A stretch of DNA of 11,439 nt, taken from positions 1-11,439 of the forward strand of contig CADBMU010000088.1 of assembly GCA_902795845.1 (NCBI GenBank). Direction: 5' to 3'. The notes beneath the pieces were generated by a model that saw only the letters and a list, made by a program, of their open reading frames with translations, was not told where the DNA came from and searched no databases. Positions 1 through 7,427 of this stretch are shown here, piece by piece. How positions within the stretch are numbered: the first letter of the stretch is position 1; every line of letters starts with the position of its first letter. The DNA is from an uncultured Erysipelotrichaceae bacterium. Lineage in GTDB: Bacteria > Bacillota_I > Bacilli_A > RF39 > UBA660. A program made the translations under genes and the position numbers.

Positions 1-636
1 AAAGAATTTAATATGAAAACTAATTCAGTTATGTTCTTTATTGCTAATAGAAATAAATTACATGCTCAAAAATTTGCTGGTTTAATTAGAAATGAATTAG
101 GAAGAAAAATGGAACTTATTGATAATAACAAACTAGAGTTATGTATTATTAATGATTTTCCTATGTTTGAATTTGATGAACAAAATAAAAAATGGGAATT
201 CTGTCATAACCCATTTAGTTTACCTCATGGAGGAATTAAAGATTATGAAGAAAAAGATCCAAGTGAAATTTTAGCTTACCAATTTGATTTTGTATGTAAT
301 GGTAATGAAATGGCAAGTGGAGCTATTCGTAACCATGATTTAAATAGTTTAGCAAAAGGATTTGAAATTGTTGGTTACTCTCGTAAAGAAGTAGAAGAAA
401 GATTTAAATCAATCTTTACAGCATTTAAATATGGATGTCCTCCACATGGTGGTATGGCTCCTGGTATTGATAGATTGATTATGCTTATTCAAGACGAACC
501 AAACTTAAGAGAAGTTCAAGCATTTCCAACAAGTGCATCAGGTGCCGACTTAATGATGGGTTCACCAGCAACTTTAATGAAAGAACAACTAGACGAGTTA
601 GGAATTAAAGTAGTTGAGGAGGATAAAAATGAATAG
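1..636 (+). CDS. aspS: Aspartyl-tRNA synthetase, C-terminal part (5' end outside window)
   Basis: This class II synthetase attaches aspartate to tRNA(Asp) in the cytoplasm. The frame is open through base 1 (Lys-Glu-Phe-Asn precede the first Met at 13), so the gene begins upstream and the ATG at 13 is internal. About 211 residues are visible. They match the end of bacterial-type AspRS: the stretch after the GAD insertion domain (NDFPMFEFDE), the NGNEMASGAIRNHD segment that corresponds to the usual NGxELGGGSIR, class II motif 3 with its arginine (GMAPGIDRLIML), and the closing AFPTSASGADLM. The anticodon domain and motifs 1-2 lie outside the window, so whether the enzyme discriminates tRNA(Asp) from tRNA(Asn) cannot be read here. 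The gatCAB genes directly downstream suggest a non-discriminating enzyme; that is inference. The stop (TAG, 634-636) lies inside the start of gatC, so translation is probably coupled. Confidence 0.95.
   Translation, partial: KEFNMKTNSVMFFIANRNKLHAQKFAGLIRNELGRKMELIDNNKLELCIINDFPMFEFDEQNKKWEFCHNPFSLPHGGIKDYEEKDPSEILAYQFDFVCNGNEMASGAIRNHDLNSLAKGFEIVGYSRKEVEERFKSIFTAFKYGCPPHGGMAPGIDRLIMLIQDEPNLREVQAFPTSASGADLMMGSPATLMKEQLDELGIKVVEEDKNE
616..622 (+). promoter_or_regulatory. Ribosome binding site of gatC (decides its start)
   Basis: GAGGAGG lies six bases before the ATG at 629. An in-frame TTG at 614 would place the start within this site and add five residues that GatC proteins lack. The ATG at 629 is therefore the start. 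The site lies inside the end of aspS, which supports coupled translation. Confidence 0.85.
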
Positions 637-931
637 TGGATTTACTCCGGAAAAAGTAGAAAAATTAGCTGATTTATTATTAATTGGATTAACTGAAGAA
701 GAAAAAAATATGGTATTTGAAGAATTTGAAATTATAGATAATAATATTAATAAAATTAATGAAATACCTAATATTAAAGAAGTTAAACCTATGACTCATG
801 CGCTTGATGATTTTGTCTTTGAATTAAGAGAAGATATAGTAGAAGATAGCATTTCAATTGAAGATGCTCTATCTAATTGTGATCAAGTAGATGGAAGAGA
901 AGTTGAAGTACCAAAGGTGGTGGGAGAATGA
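629..931 (+). CDS. gatC: Asp-tRNA(Asn)/Glu-tRNA(Gln) amidotransferase subunit C
   Basis: GatC is the small subunit that holds GatA and GatB together in the GatCAB amidotransferase. The product is 100 residues, a normal length for the family. It has the family layout: an N-terminal helix pair (TPEKVEKLADLLLIGLTEEE), a central helix with hydrophobic heptads (residues about 30-50), the Lys-Pro-Met-Thr-His segment that matches the usual EPTSH, and the closing VPKVV. The start is the ATG at 629, six bases after GAGGAGG. The gene overlaps the end of aspS by eight bases and its TGA stop overlaps the gatA start in an ATGA arrangement. Use of TGA as a true stop here indicates the standard code. Identification rests on the motifs, the length and the order C-A-B. 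Confidence 0.95.
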   Translation: MNSGFTPEKVEKLADLLLIGLTEEEKNMVFEEFEIIDNNINKINEIPNIKEVKPMTHALDDFVFELREDIVEDSISIEDALSNCDQVDGREVEVPKVVGE

Positions 932-2385
932 AATACATGAATTTATCTATTACAGAATTACATGAAAAGTTAAAAAATGGTGAAGTAACTAGTGAAGAAC
1001 TCGTTAAAGAATCTTTAGAACTTTCTCATAAAGTTCAAGATAAATGTAATGCTTTTGTTACCATTTTAGATGATGCTAAAGGCGGTAATGTAACAGATGA
1101 CTTATTATCAGGTATACCATACGGTGTTAAAGATAATTATTCTTTAAAAGGTGTTCTTTCTACTGGATCTTCTAATACTTTAAAAGATTATGTACCATTT
1201 TTTACTGCAACTGCTGTTGCAAATCTAGCTAAACACGGAGCTATTGTAGTTAATAAAACTGCTATGGATGAGTTTGGAATGGGTGGAACAGGAACAACTG
1301 GACACACAGGAATCCAAAAAAATCCATGGGATGTAACACGTATGTGTGCTGGTTCTTCATCAGGATCTGCTGCTGCAGTTGCAAGTGGTGTATATCCTTA
1401 TGCTTTAGGTTCTGATACAGGAGATTCAATTCGTAAACCAGCTGCTTATTGTGGTATTGTTGGATATAAACCAACTTACGGTATGATTTCAAGATATGGT
1501 TTATTTGCTTTTGCATCTAGTTTAGATCATTGTGGTGTTTTAACTCGTAGTGTACGTGATGCTGCAATAGTAGTAGATGGAATGAAAGGCATCGATAAAT
1601 ATGATATGACTACTTGGGATTCAAGTAATATTCATTTAAATGATAACTTAACAAATGATGTTAAAGGCAAAAAATTATTCTATATTAAAGAATTATGTGA
1701 CATAGAAAATTATAAAGATGCTACTGATGAACTTAAAACTCATTTAGAAAACTTTAAAGAAACTATAAAAAAATGTGAATCTCTTGGTATTACTGTAGAA
1801 GGTGTATCTATTGATTCTAAATTATTAAATGCTATTCCTTCAACTTATGTTGTTGTCTCTTGTGCTGAGGCAACTAGTAATATGTCAAATTTAACAGGTC
1901 TTATTTTTGGACCACGTGGAGAAGGATCTAATTATATTGAAATGATGAAAGACCATCGTACAAAAGGTTTCTCACCATTAATTAAAAGACGTTTTATTAT
2001 TGGTTCTTATGTATTACAATCTGAAAATCAAGATAGATATTTTAAAAATGCTCAAAGAGTAAGAAGACTTATCGTTGATAAAGTAAAAGAACTATTTAAA
2101 GAATATGATGGATTAATTATGCCAGTTGGAACAGGTGTTGCTAAACATCTAGATGGTTCAAAAGATATTTTAAAATCTGATACAGCTGCTTTAGAAGATC
2201 ACTTACAAATTGGTAACTTTGGAGGATTTCCTTCAATTACCATTCCAAATGGCTTTATAGATAATTTACCAGTTGGTATAAATATTACTGGAAATTGTTA
2301 TGATGATCAAAATGTATTAAATATTGCATATGCATTAGAGGGTACGATGAACTATAAAGGTCAAATAGCTGGAGGTGATAAATAA
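928..2385 (+). CDS. gatA: Asp-tRNA(Asn)/Glu-tRNA(Gln) amidotransferase subunit A (glutaminase subunit)
   Basis: GatA hydrolyses glutamine and supplies ammonia, which passes to GatB to amidate mischarged Asp-tRNA(Asn) or Glu-tRNA(Gln). The 485-residue length is typical. It is an amidase-signature enzyme with a visible Ser-cisSer-Lys triad: Lys68 in PYGVKDNY, cis-Ser143 in the AGSSSGSAAA run, and nucleophile Ser167 in SDTGDSIRKPAA. The spacing from Lys to Ser is 99 residues, as I recall for Staphylococcus aureus GatA (79 to 178). The family usually has SDTGGSIRQPAA, so the residue before the nucleophile is Asp instead of Gly and Gln is replaced by Lys. The C-terminal KRRFIIGSY segment and GFPSITIPNGF match the family. 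The start overlaps the gatC stop (ATGA), with AAAGGTGG seven bases upstream. The stop overlaps the gatB start. Confidence 0.97.
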   Translation: MKYMNLSITELHEKLKNGEVTSEELVKESLELSHKVQDKCNAFVTILDDAKGGNVTDDLLSGIPYGVKDNYSLKGVLSTGSSNTLKDYVPFFTATAVANLAKHGAIVVNKTAMDEFGMGGTGTTGHTGIQKNPWDVTRMCAGSSSGSAAAVASGVYPYALGSDTGDSIRKPAAYCGIVGYKPTYGMISRYGLFAFASSLDHCGVLTRSVRDAAIVVDGMKGIDKYDMTTWDSSNIHLNDNLTNDVKGKKLFYIKELCDIENYKDATDELKTHLENFKETIKKCESLGITVEGVSIDSKLLNAIPSTYVVVSCAEATSNMSNLTGLIFGPRGEGSNYIEMMKDHRTKGFSPLIKRRFIIGSYVLQSENQDRYFKNAQRVRRLIVDKVKELFKEYDGLIMPVGTGVAKHLDGSKDILKSDTAALEDHLQIGNFGGFPSITIPNGFIDNLPVGINITGNCYDDQNVLNIAYALEGTMNYKGQIAGGDK

Positions 2386-3818
2386 TGGGTAAATATAACG
2401 TTACAATTGGGCTTGAAATGCACTGCGAAGTTTCAAAAACTAATTCTAAAGTATTTTCAAGTGCTAGAAATGAATATTCTGATTTAGCTAACTCTAATAT
2501 TAGACCTATTGATATGGGATTCCCTGGAACTTTACCTGTATTAAATAAAGAATGTGTAAGAATGTCTTTAATGATGAGTGAAGTTCTTCATTGTCGCCAA
2601 CCAGAATATGTTTATTTTGAAAGAAAAAACTATTATTATCCAGATATGCCAAAGAACTTTCAAATTACTCAAAATCCACCAGAAGATTGTGTAGGTATGA
2701 ATGGTTATTTAGATATAATTCGTGATGATAATACTACTTTTAGAGTTGGAATAGATAATATTCACTTGGAAGAAGATGCTGCTAGTATGAATCACTTATA
2801 TGATACTTCAACTATTGACTATAATAGAGCAGGAGTTCCTCTTTTAGAACTTGTTACAGAGCCTTGTATAAAGTCAGCTGATGATGCCGTAAGTTTTCTA
2901 GAATACATGCGTACAATTTATCAATATTGTAATATTTCAGAAGCTGATACTAAAAAAGGTCAAATAAGATGTGATGTTAATATTTCAATATCAGATAATG
3001 AAGAATTAGGAACAAAAGTAGAAATTAAAAACGTTAACTCTTTTGGTGGAGTTCATGATGCAATAGTATATGAAATAAAAAGACAATCTGAGTTAAAAGA
3101 TGCTGGACGTTATGATGAAGTAGAACAAGAGACAAGACGTTGGGATGAAGAATCAGGTACAACTATTAGAATGCGTTCAAAAGTTGATGCTATTGATTAT
3201 AAATATTTTGTAGAGCCTAATATTCCAAGATATAAAGTAAGTAAAGAATGGTTAGAAGAAATTAGAAAATCTATACCAGAATTACCTTATGAAAGAAAAG
3301 ATAATTACATAACTAAGTATGGTTTATCAGATTATGATGCTACAATTTTAGTTAAAGATAAGAATATTTCTGATTACTTTGAAAAATGCTTAGAACTTGG
3401 TATCGATGCAAAGATTGCATGTAACTGGGTAGATGTTAATATAGTTGGATACTTAAATAAAAATGAAATGGATATTATAGATTTCTATTTAACACCAGAA
3501 ATGCTTAAATTTATTATTGATAATATGAATAGTGGTACTATTTCATCAAAACAAGCTAAAGAAGTTTTCTTTAAAGTATTAGAAGAAGAAAAAGAACCTA
3601 AGAATTTCATTAGTAAAGAAAATGCTCAAATTTCTGATGCTAGTGAGTTAGAAAGTATTATTGAAGAAATACTTAAAAATAATGAAAATCAAGTTAATGA
3701 ATATAAAAATGGAAAAACTAATTTATTTGATTACTTTGTTGGTCAAGTTATGAAAAATACTCGTGGTAAAGCTAATCCAGTTATTACTAAAGAATTACTT
3801 CATAAAAAATTAGATTAA
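2385..3818 (+). CDS. gatB: Asp-tRNA(Asn)/Glu-tRNA(Gln) amidotransferase subunit B
   Basis: GatB binds the mischarged tRNA, activates its Asp or Glu side chain with ATP, and transfers the ammonia made by GatA. The 477-residue product has the usual length. Visible family signatures are GLEMHCEV near the N-terminus (usual GLEVHxxL, with metal-site Glu11 and His13), ERKNYYYPDMPKNFQITQ, IHLEEDAAS (usual LEEDAGK), DYNRAGVPLLELV, RCDVNISI and KVEIKNVNSF. After the cradle domain come the helical region and a YqeY-like tail ending in VMKNTRGKANP (usual MKATKGKANP), which contacts tRNA. The start overlaps the gatA stop as TAATG, five bases after GGAGGTGAT, a very strong ribosome site. Reinitiation from gatA is likely and would keep the subunits in equal amounts. 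Confidence 0.97.
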   Translation: MGKYNVTIGLEMHCEVSKTNSKVFSSARNEYSDLANSNIRPIDMGFPGTLPVLNKECVRMSLMMSEVLHCRQPEYVYFERKNYYYPDMPKNFQITQNPPEDCVGMNGYLDIIRDDNTTFRVGIDNIHLEEDAASMNHLYDTSTIDYNRAGVPLLELVTEPCIKSADDAVSFLEYMRTIYQYCNISEADTKKGQIRCDVNISISDNEELGTKVEIKNVNSFGGVHDAIVYEIKRQSELKDAGRYDEVEQETRRWDEESGTTIRMRSKVDAIDYKYFVEPNIPRYKVSKEWLEEIRKSIPELPYERKDNYITKYGLSDYDATILVKDKNISDYFEKCLELGIDAKIACNWVDVNIVGYLNKNEMDIIDFYLTPEMLKFIIDNMNSGTISSKQAKEVFFKVLEEEKEPKNFISKENAQISDASELESIIEEILKNNENQVNEYKNGKTNLFDYFVGQVMKNTRGKANPVITKELLHKKLD

Positions 3819-3834
3819 TTTATTGAGAGAGTTT

Positions 3835-4239
3835 ATGGAAGAAGTAAAAATTAAAGATATAAATGAAAAAGACGAAATAGCAAAAAATGTTTTATTTAAC
3901 TTTAATATAATGAATCAAATGGCAATGTTAGAAGCAATGAAAAAAGAATTACAATGTACTTGTAAAAATCATGTTGCAGTGAATTTTGAAAATTCTGATT
4001 TTGACTATATAGAGTTTAGAAGATGTCTTATTTGTGGTAAGTATTTAAGAAAAAATGATTATGCAATAGCTGATTTTAAAGTTAAATTAAATAAATCTAA
4101 TATTGAAGACGAATATTTTAAACAAGTTGAAATATTTAAAGAAATTCTAACTTGTGAAAATAGTTTAGAACTTGCTATAGAAGCTTATAGTAATAAATTA
4201 AATGAATATTCCAAGTTGGTAAAAAAAATTGATTTTTAA
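3835..4239 (+). CDS. Small hypothetical protein with a possible Cys/His zinc site
   Basis: I do not recognise this family. The protein has 134 residues if it starts at the ATG at 3835, which follows a purine run GAGAGAG (3825-3831). A TTG at 3823 in the same frame would overlap that run and is less likely. Residues 1-40 and 85-130 look helical and are rich in Lys and Glu. Between them is Cys41-x-Cys43-x2-His46 and, after about 17 residues, Cys64-x2-Cys67 followed by Gly, as in a zinc knuckle. This may form a small zinc ribbon. No signal peptide or membrane segment is seen, so it is probably cytoplasmic. It lies 16 bases after gatB with no visible terminator or promoter between them, so it probably shares the gatCAB transcript. 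A role in translation is only a guess from position. Confidence 0.75.
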   Translation: MEEVKIKDINEKDEIAKNVLFNFNIMNQMAMLEAMKKELQCTCKNHVAVNFENSDFDYIEFRRCLICGKYLRKNDYAIADFKVKLNKSNIEDEYFKQVEIFKEILTCENSLELAIEAYSNKLNEYSKLVKKIDF

Positions 4240-4242
4240 ATT

Positions 4243-4265
4243 AGGACTATTATGGTTCTTTTTTA
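4243..4265 (+). terminator. Weak intrinsic terminator after the gatCAB cluster
   Basis: AGGACT (4243-4248) can pair with GGTTCT (4254-4259) around a five-base loop, giving six pairs of which two are G-U. A T-run follows (4259-4264). The stem is weak, but the position, directly after the last stop codon and before a strong promoter, supports termination. Confidence 0.5.
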
Positions 4266-4296
4266 TTATTTTAATTTAACATTAATTTTATAATTG

Positions 4297-4325
4297 TTGA
4301 CAGTTATTGATATTAAGTATATAAT
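4297..4325 (+). promoter_or_regulatory. Consensus housekeeping promoter for the repeat-protein gene
   Basis: TTGACA (4297-4302) and TATAAT (4320-4325) are both perfect matches to the main sigma factor consensus, 17 bases apart. Transcription would start near 4332, about 19 bases before the ATG at 4351. An A/T-rich tract upstream (4261-4296) could act as an UP element. No inverted repeat overlaps the core, so strong constitutive expression is plausible. Confidence 0.88.
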
Positions 4326-4350
4326 AAAACACAATTTGAGGGGTGAATAT

Positions 4351-7263
4351 ATGGAAAATCAGGTTGAAAGTAATTTTGAGAAGCGAATAAATAGCTTCTA
4401 TGAAAATTTAAAAAAAGAAGAAAAATATAATAGTTTTCAATTAGAAGAATATTATAATATTGTATTAGAAGCCATGAAGAAAGATATTAACTTTTTAATA
4501 GAGTTGAGTGATGATTTAAAAAATAATAAAGAATTAGCTTTAATTCTTATAGATGAGATTCCAAGTACAATACGTTTTTTTAGTGAGAATTTAAGAAATG
4601 ATAAAGAAATAGGATTAGCTGTATTAAAAAAAGATGGAAATTTAATAAAATATTTAGGATATGATTTAACCGATGATGAAGAAATAGCTTTAACACTTGT
4701 AAATCAAAATGCTTATATAATTCAAAAATTAAGTAGAAATTTAAAAAATAATAAAAAAATAGCTAAAATAGTTTTAACTAAAGATGGAAATTTAATAAAA
4801 TATTTAAGTGATGAATTAAGAAATAATAAAGAATTTGGCTTATTAGCAGTAAATCAAAATGCAAATTCAATAAAGTATTTAAGTGATAATTTAAAAAACG
4901 ATAAAGAAATAGCTCTAAAAGCAGTAAATCAAAATGCAAGTTTAATTCAATATTTAAATGATGATTTAAGAAATGATAAAAAAATAGCTTTAATAGCAGT
5001 AAAACAAGATGTTCATTTAGTCAAATATTTAAGTGATAATTTAAAAATTGATAAAGATATTAGAGAAATTGCAAAAAATCAAGATTTTAATTTTAAATAT
5101 GATGATCATATAGAATATATCAATGCTGATTTTAAAGAAACTAAAGATTTTCTTGTTAAATATAACGGATATAATTATTCAAGTTCAATGTATCAATATT
5201 TAAATGAAGAATTAAAAAATGACAAAGAAATAGCTAAAATTGCAATTTTTCATGGTAAAGAGAATATCAAATATTTAAGTGATAAATTAAAAAATGATAA
5301 AGAATTGGCTTTATATGGTATAGATCGAAATCCTAATTTAATCAAATATTTAAGTGATAATTTGAAAGGTGATAAAGAAATAGGATTATTAGTAGCTCAA
5401 AAAGATCCTAATTTAATTCAATATTTAAAAGAGGATTTAAGATATGATACTGATATTTTTTTAGAAGCAATACACAATGGCTTTAAAAACATAATTTTTT
5501 TAAACCGAGAAGCATTAAACAATAAAGAAATAGGATTAGCTTTAGTAAAAAATAATCTAATATATTTTAAATACTTAAGTAATAATTTAAGAAACGATAA
5601 AGAAATCGCTTCACTAGCAATTAGTTGTAATTTTAAAAATTATGATTACATAAAATATGTAAGTGATAAATTAAAAAATGATAAAGAGTTTGGACTTTTT
5701 CTTGTAAATCAAAACCCTAATTCGATCAAATATTTAAGCGATAATTTGAAAAATGACAAAGAAATTGCAATGGAAGCTGTAAATAATCAAGCTAATGTAA
5801 TAAGATTTTTAAGTGAAAATTTAAAAAATGATAAAGAATTAGGATTAATAGCAGTTAAACAATCTCCAATTTCAATAAAATATTTAAGCGAAACTCTAAA
5901 AAATGATGTAGAAATTGGAATGGAAGCTGTTAAACTGCAAACTGATACAATTAGTTATTTAAGTGAAAATTTAAGAAATAATAAAGAATTAGGATTAATA
6001 GCAGTTAAACAATCTCCAATTTCAATAAAATATTTAAGCGAAAATCTAAAAAATGATGTAGAAATTGGAAATATATTACTTAATAAAAAATTCGAATATA
6101 TTCAATATTTAGGTGAAAATTTAAGAAATGATAAAAGAGTAATGAAAATGATATCAACTACTAATCCTGAACTATTAATATATTTAGGAAATAAATTAAA
6201 AAACGATAAAGAATTTATAATTGAGTTGCTAATAGATAATCCAGAATGTTATAAATATATTGATAGTAATTTAAAAGATGATGATGATGTTCTTCGAAAG
6301 GTTTTAAATTCTAATTCAGAGGCATTTAAATATATTAGTGACAAAATAGATATTAAAAATAATAAACAAAAATATCAAAAATTAGCATTTTTATTATTAA
6401 ATACTGATATATTAAATAAATTAAAAAATAAATATTATAAATCTTATTTTAATCAAATAGCCAGTAAATATCCAGATAAAGACAATGACTTTGATTTCTT
6501 CTGTGCTTTGGTTAAATCTAAAACTCTAAATAGCATATACGCTTCAGATGATTTTACAATTTCAGAAATTAAAAATATAGAGGTTTGTATATGTAATATG
6601 TATACTGGTGAAGAAAAAAAACTTGTAGAAGAAAAAATAAATAAGATTATCTTACTAAATAGAACAAAGATTACCAAATTTTTAAATGATATAAATAATC
6701 ATAGAGAAGACAAAGAATATGTTGTACAATTATTACATACTAATAATTTAACAGAAGATAAAGTTATTAATTTTATAGCTAATAACAAATTCTTAGATAA
6801 TATTAGTAAACGACGAATGCTTACTATAATAAATAGTATATTTTATCCTGAAAGAGTAAAAAATAATTATTATATTTTTGAAATGCTTGAAGAAATGAAT
6901 TCACGAAATATATCACTAGATAATATTTTAAATGAAAGAAATATAGATAAAGCTGCATTTGAAAGTTTATATAGAGAAGCAAAAGAATTAAATCCAATAT
7001 TATATAGATATATGAAAGATTCATTAAATGCAAAAAGAATAGAATTAGAATTCTTTATAGAAAATGGTTATCAAGTATTAAATAGTACTATTACAAGTAT
7101 AGAAAAATATGAGAAAAAAATTGGTAAAAATATATTTGATTTTATTAATCAATATAAAGAAACAGAATTATATGATTTATTGATCAACAAATTTTCTCAG
7201 TTAGATAATTCATTTTTAGATGAGTTTGAAAGTTATAATTTAAATGGACAAAATCATTTGTAA
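4351..7263 (+). CDS. Large DUF4116-type repeat protein (about 24 repeats of 25 residues)
   Basis: The protein has 970 residues. The start is the ATG at 4351, five bases... four to five bases after GAGGGGTGA (4338-4346); an in-frame TTG at 4294 lies in the promoter and cannot be used. Residues 1-55 are a charged helical lead-in that ends in a half repeat. Residues 56-665 are 24 tandem units with consensus L-K/R-N-D-K-E-I-A/G-L-x-A-V-x-x-N-x3-I-K-Y-L-S-D-N. This period and pattern match DUF4116, a family of helical repeats of unknown function found in some bacteria, amoebae and algae (from memory). Most units are exactly 25 residues; three are longer (30, 27 and 28). Residues 666-970 are helical, charged and unlike the repeats, and I recognise no domain there. 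There is no signal peptide or membrane segment, so the protein is probably a cytoplasmic solenoid for binding other molecules. The gene has its own promoter and terminator. Function is unknown. Confidence 0.9.
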   Translation: MENQVESNFEKRINSFYENLKKEEKYNSFQLEEYYNIVLEAMKKDINFLIELSDDLKNNKELALILIDEIPSTIRFFSENLRNDKEIGLAVLKKDGNLIKYLGYDLTDDEEIALTLVNQNAYIIQKLSRNLKNNKKIAKIVLTKDGNLIKYLSDELRNNKEFGLLAVNQNANSIKYLSDNLKNDKEIALKAVNQNASLIQYLNDDLRNDKKIALIAVKQDVHLVKYLSDNLKIDKDIREIAKNQDFNFKYDDHIEYINADFKETKDFLVKYNGYNYSSSMYQYLNEELKNDKEIAKIAIFHGKENIKYLSDKLKNDKELALYGIDRNPNLIKYLSDNLKGDKEIGLLVAQKDPNLIQYLKEDLRYDTDIFLEAIHNGFKNIIFLNREALNNKEIGLALVKNNLIYFKYLSNNLRNDKEIASLAISCNFKNYDYIKYVSDKLKNDKEFGLFLVNQNPNSIKYLSDNLKNDKEIAMEAVNNQANVIRFLSENLKNDKELGLIAVKQSPISIKYLSETLKNDVEIGMEAVKLQTDTISYLSENLRNNKELGLIAVKQSPISIKYLSENLKNDVEIGNILLNKKFEYIQYLGENLRNDKRVMKMISTTNPELLIYLGNKLKNDKEFIIELLIDNPECYKYIDSNLKDDDDVLRKVLNSNSEAFKYISDKIDIKNNKQKYQKLAFLLLNTDILNKLKNKYYKSYFNQIASKYPDKDNDFDFFCALVKSKTLNSIYASDDFTISEIKNIEVCICNMYTGEEKKLVEEKINKIILLNRTKITKFLNDINNHREDKEYVVQLLHTNNLTEDKVINFIANNKFLDNISKRRMLTIINSIFYPERVKNNYYIFEMLEEMNSRNISLDNILNERNIDKAAFESLYREAKELNPILYRYMKDSLNAKRIELEFFIENGYQVLNSTITSIEKYEKKIGKNIFDFINQYKETELYDLLINKFSQLDNSFLDEFESYNLNGQNHL
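4516..6345 (+). repeat. Tandem array of about 24 DUF4116-type coding repeats (75-bp unit)
   Basis: The array encodes residues 56-665 of the repeat protein. Units 1-7 (4516-5040), 10-14 (5212-5586) and 16-24 (5671-6345) keep an exact 75-bp step. Units 8-9 (5041-5211) and 15 (5587-5670) are longer and more diverged, so the array falls into three regular blocks. Positions 1-9 (L-K-N-D-K-E-I-x-L) and 19-25 (I-K-Y-L-S-D-N) of the unit are conserved, while positions 10 and 13-18 vary most. Confidence 0.9.
5761..6060 (+). repeat. 150-bp direct tandem duplication (two repeat units) inside the repeat-protein gene
   Basis: Bases 5761-5910 and 5911-6060 align without gaps with about 16 differences in 150. 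From 5831 the copies are identical through the end and ten bases beyond (5831-5920 against 5981-6070) except for one change at 5894/6044. Most differences lie between bases 21 and 50 of each copy. This indicates recent duplication of two protein repeats or recent conversion between them. Confidence 0.88.
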
Positions 7264-7290
7264 ATATAGCAATTTATAATTTAATAGAAG

Positions 7291-7326
7291 AAAAAATCAG
7301 AAATTGAAAAATATTCCTGATTTTTT
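7291..7326 (+). terminator. Intrinsic terminator after the repeat-protein gene
   Basis: AAAAAATCAG (7291-7300) and CTGATTTTTT (7317-7326) form a perfect ten-pair stem. Three more pairs can form after one A-C mismatch. The A-tract before and the T-tract after make it symmetrical, so it could also stop transcription from the other strand. Confidence 0.8.
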
Positions 7327-7370
7327 AAATTTTAGAATTTTTTATAATAAAAATAGCATTAAATTTACAT

Positions 7371-7403
7371 CTAGTTGACAAACTAGCGTTTTTTTGCTAT
7401 AAT
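7371..7403 (+). promoter_or_regulatory. Consensus extended -10 promoter with an operator-like palindrome over the -35 box
   Basis: TTGACA (7375-7380) and TATAAT (7398-7403) are perfect consensus boxes with a 17-base spacer, and TGC directly before the -10 box makes it an extended -10. The -35 box lies within CTAGTT-GACA-AACTAG (7371-7386), an inverted repeat with perfect six-base arms and a four-base centre. A dimeric repressor, for example of the MarR or TetR type, bound there would block RNA polymerase. The binding protein is not in this window. Transcription would start near 7410. Confidence 0.85.
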
Positions 7404-7427
7404 TCTATTAATTAAGGGGGATTTTAT

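Noticed and set aside
614..628. A gatC start at the TTG at 614.
   Set aside because: It would overlap the GAGGAGG ribosome site that serves the ATG at 629, and the added residues are not found in GatC.
1262..1516. An 84-codon open frame on the - strand inside gatA.
   Set aside because: It is a shadow of the conserved amidase core of gatA, with no promoter or ribosome site and low-complexity sequence.
4294..4350. A longer repeat protein starting at the TTG at 4294.
   Set aside because: That region holds the TTGACA-17-TATAAT promoter, and the ATG at 4351 has a strong ribosome site; the extra residues would be translated promoter.
4516..6345. The regular 75-bp repeats as a CRISPR array or other non-coding repeat.
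   Set aside because: The period keeps the reading frame, the conservation is at protein level, and the units are diverged without constant spacers.
6453..7033. Two open frames on the - strand inside the repeat-protein gene.
   Set aside because: They are A/T-rich shadows of the helical C-terminal region and show no start signals or recognisable domain.
7327..7345. A second terminator-like hairpin (AAATT-TTAG-AATTT) after the repeat-protein gene.
   Set aside because: The stem is five A-T pairs only and too weak; the ten-pair stem just before it explains termination.
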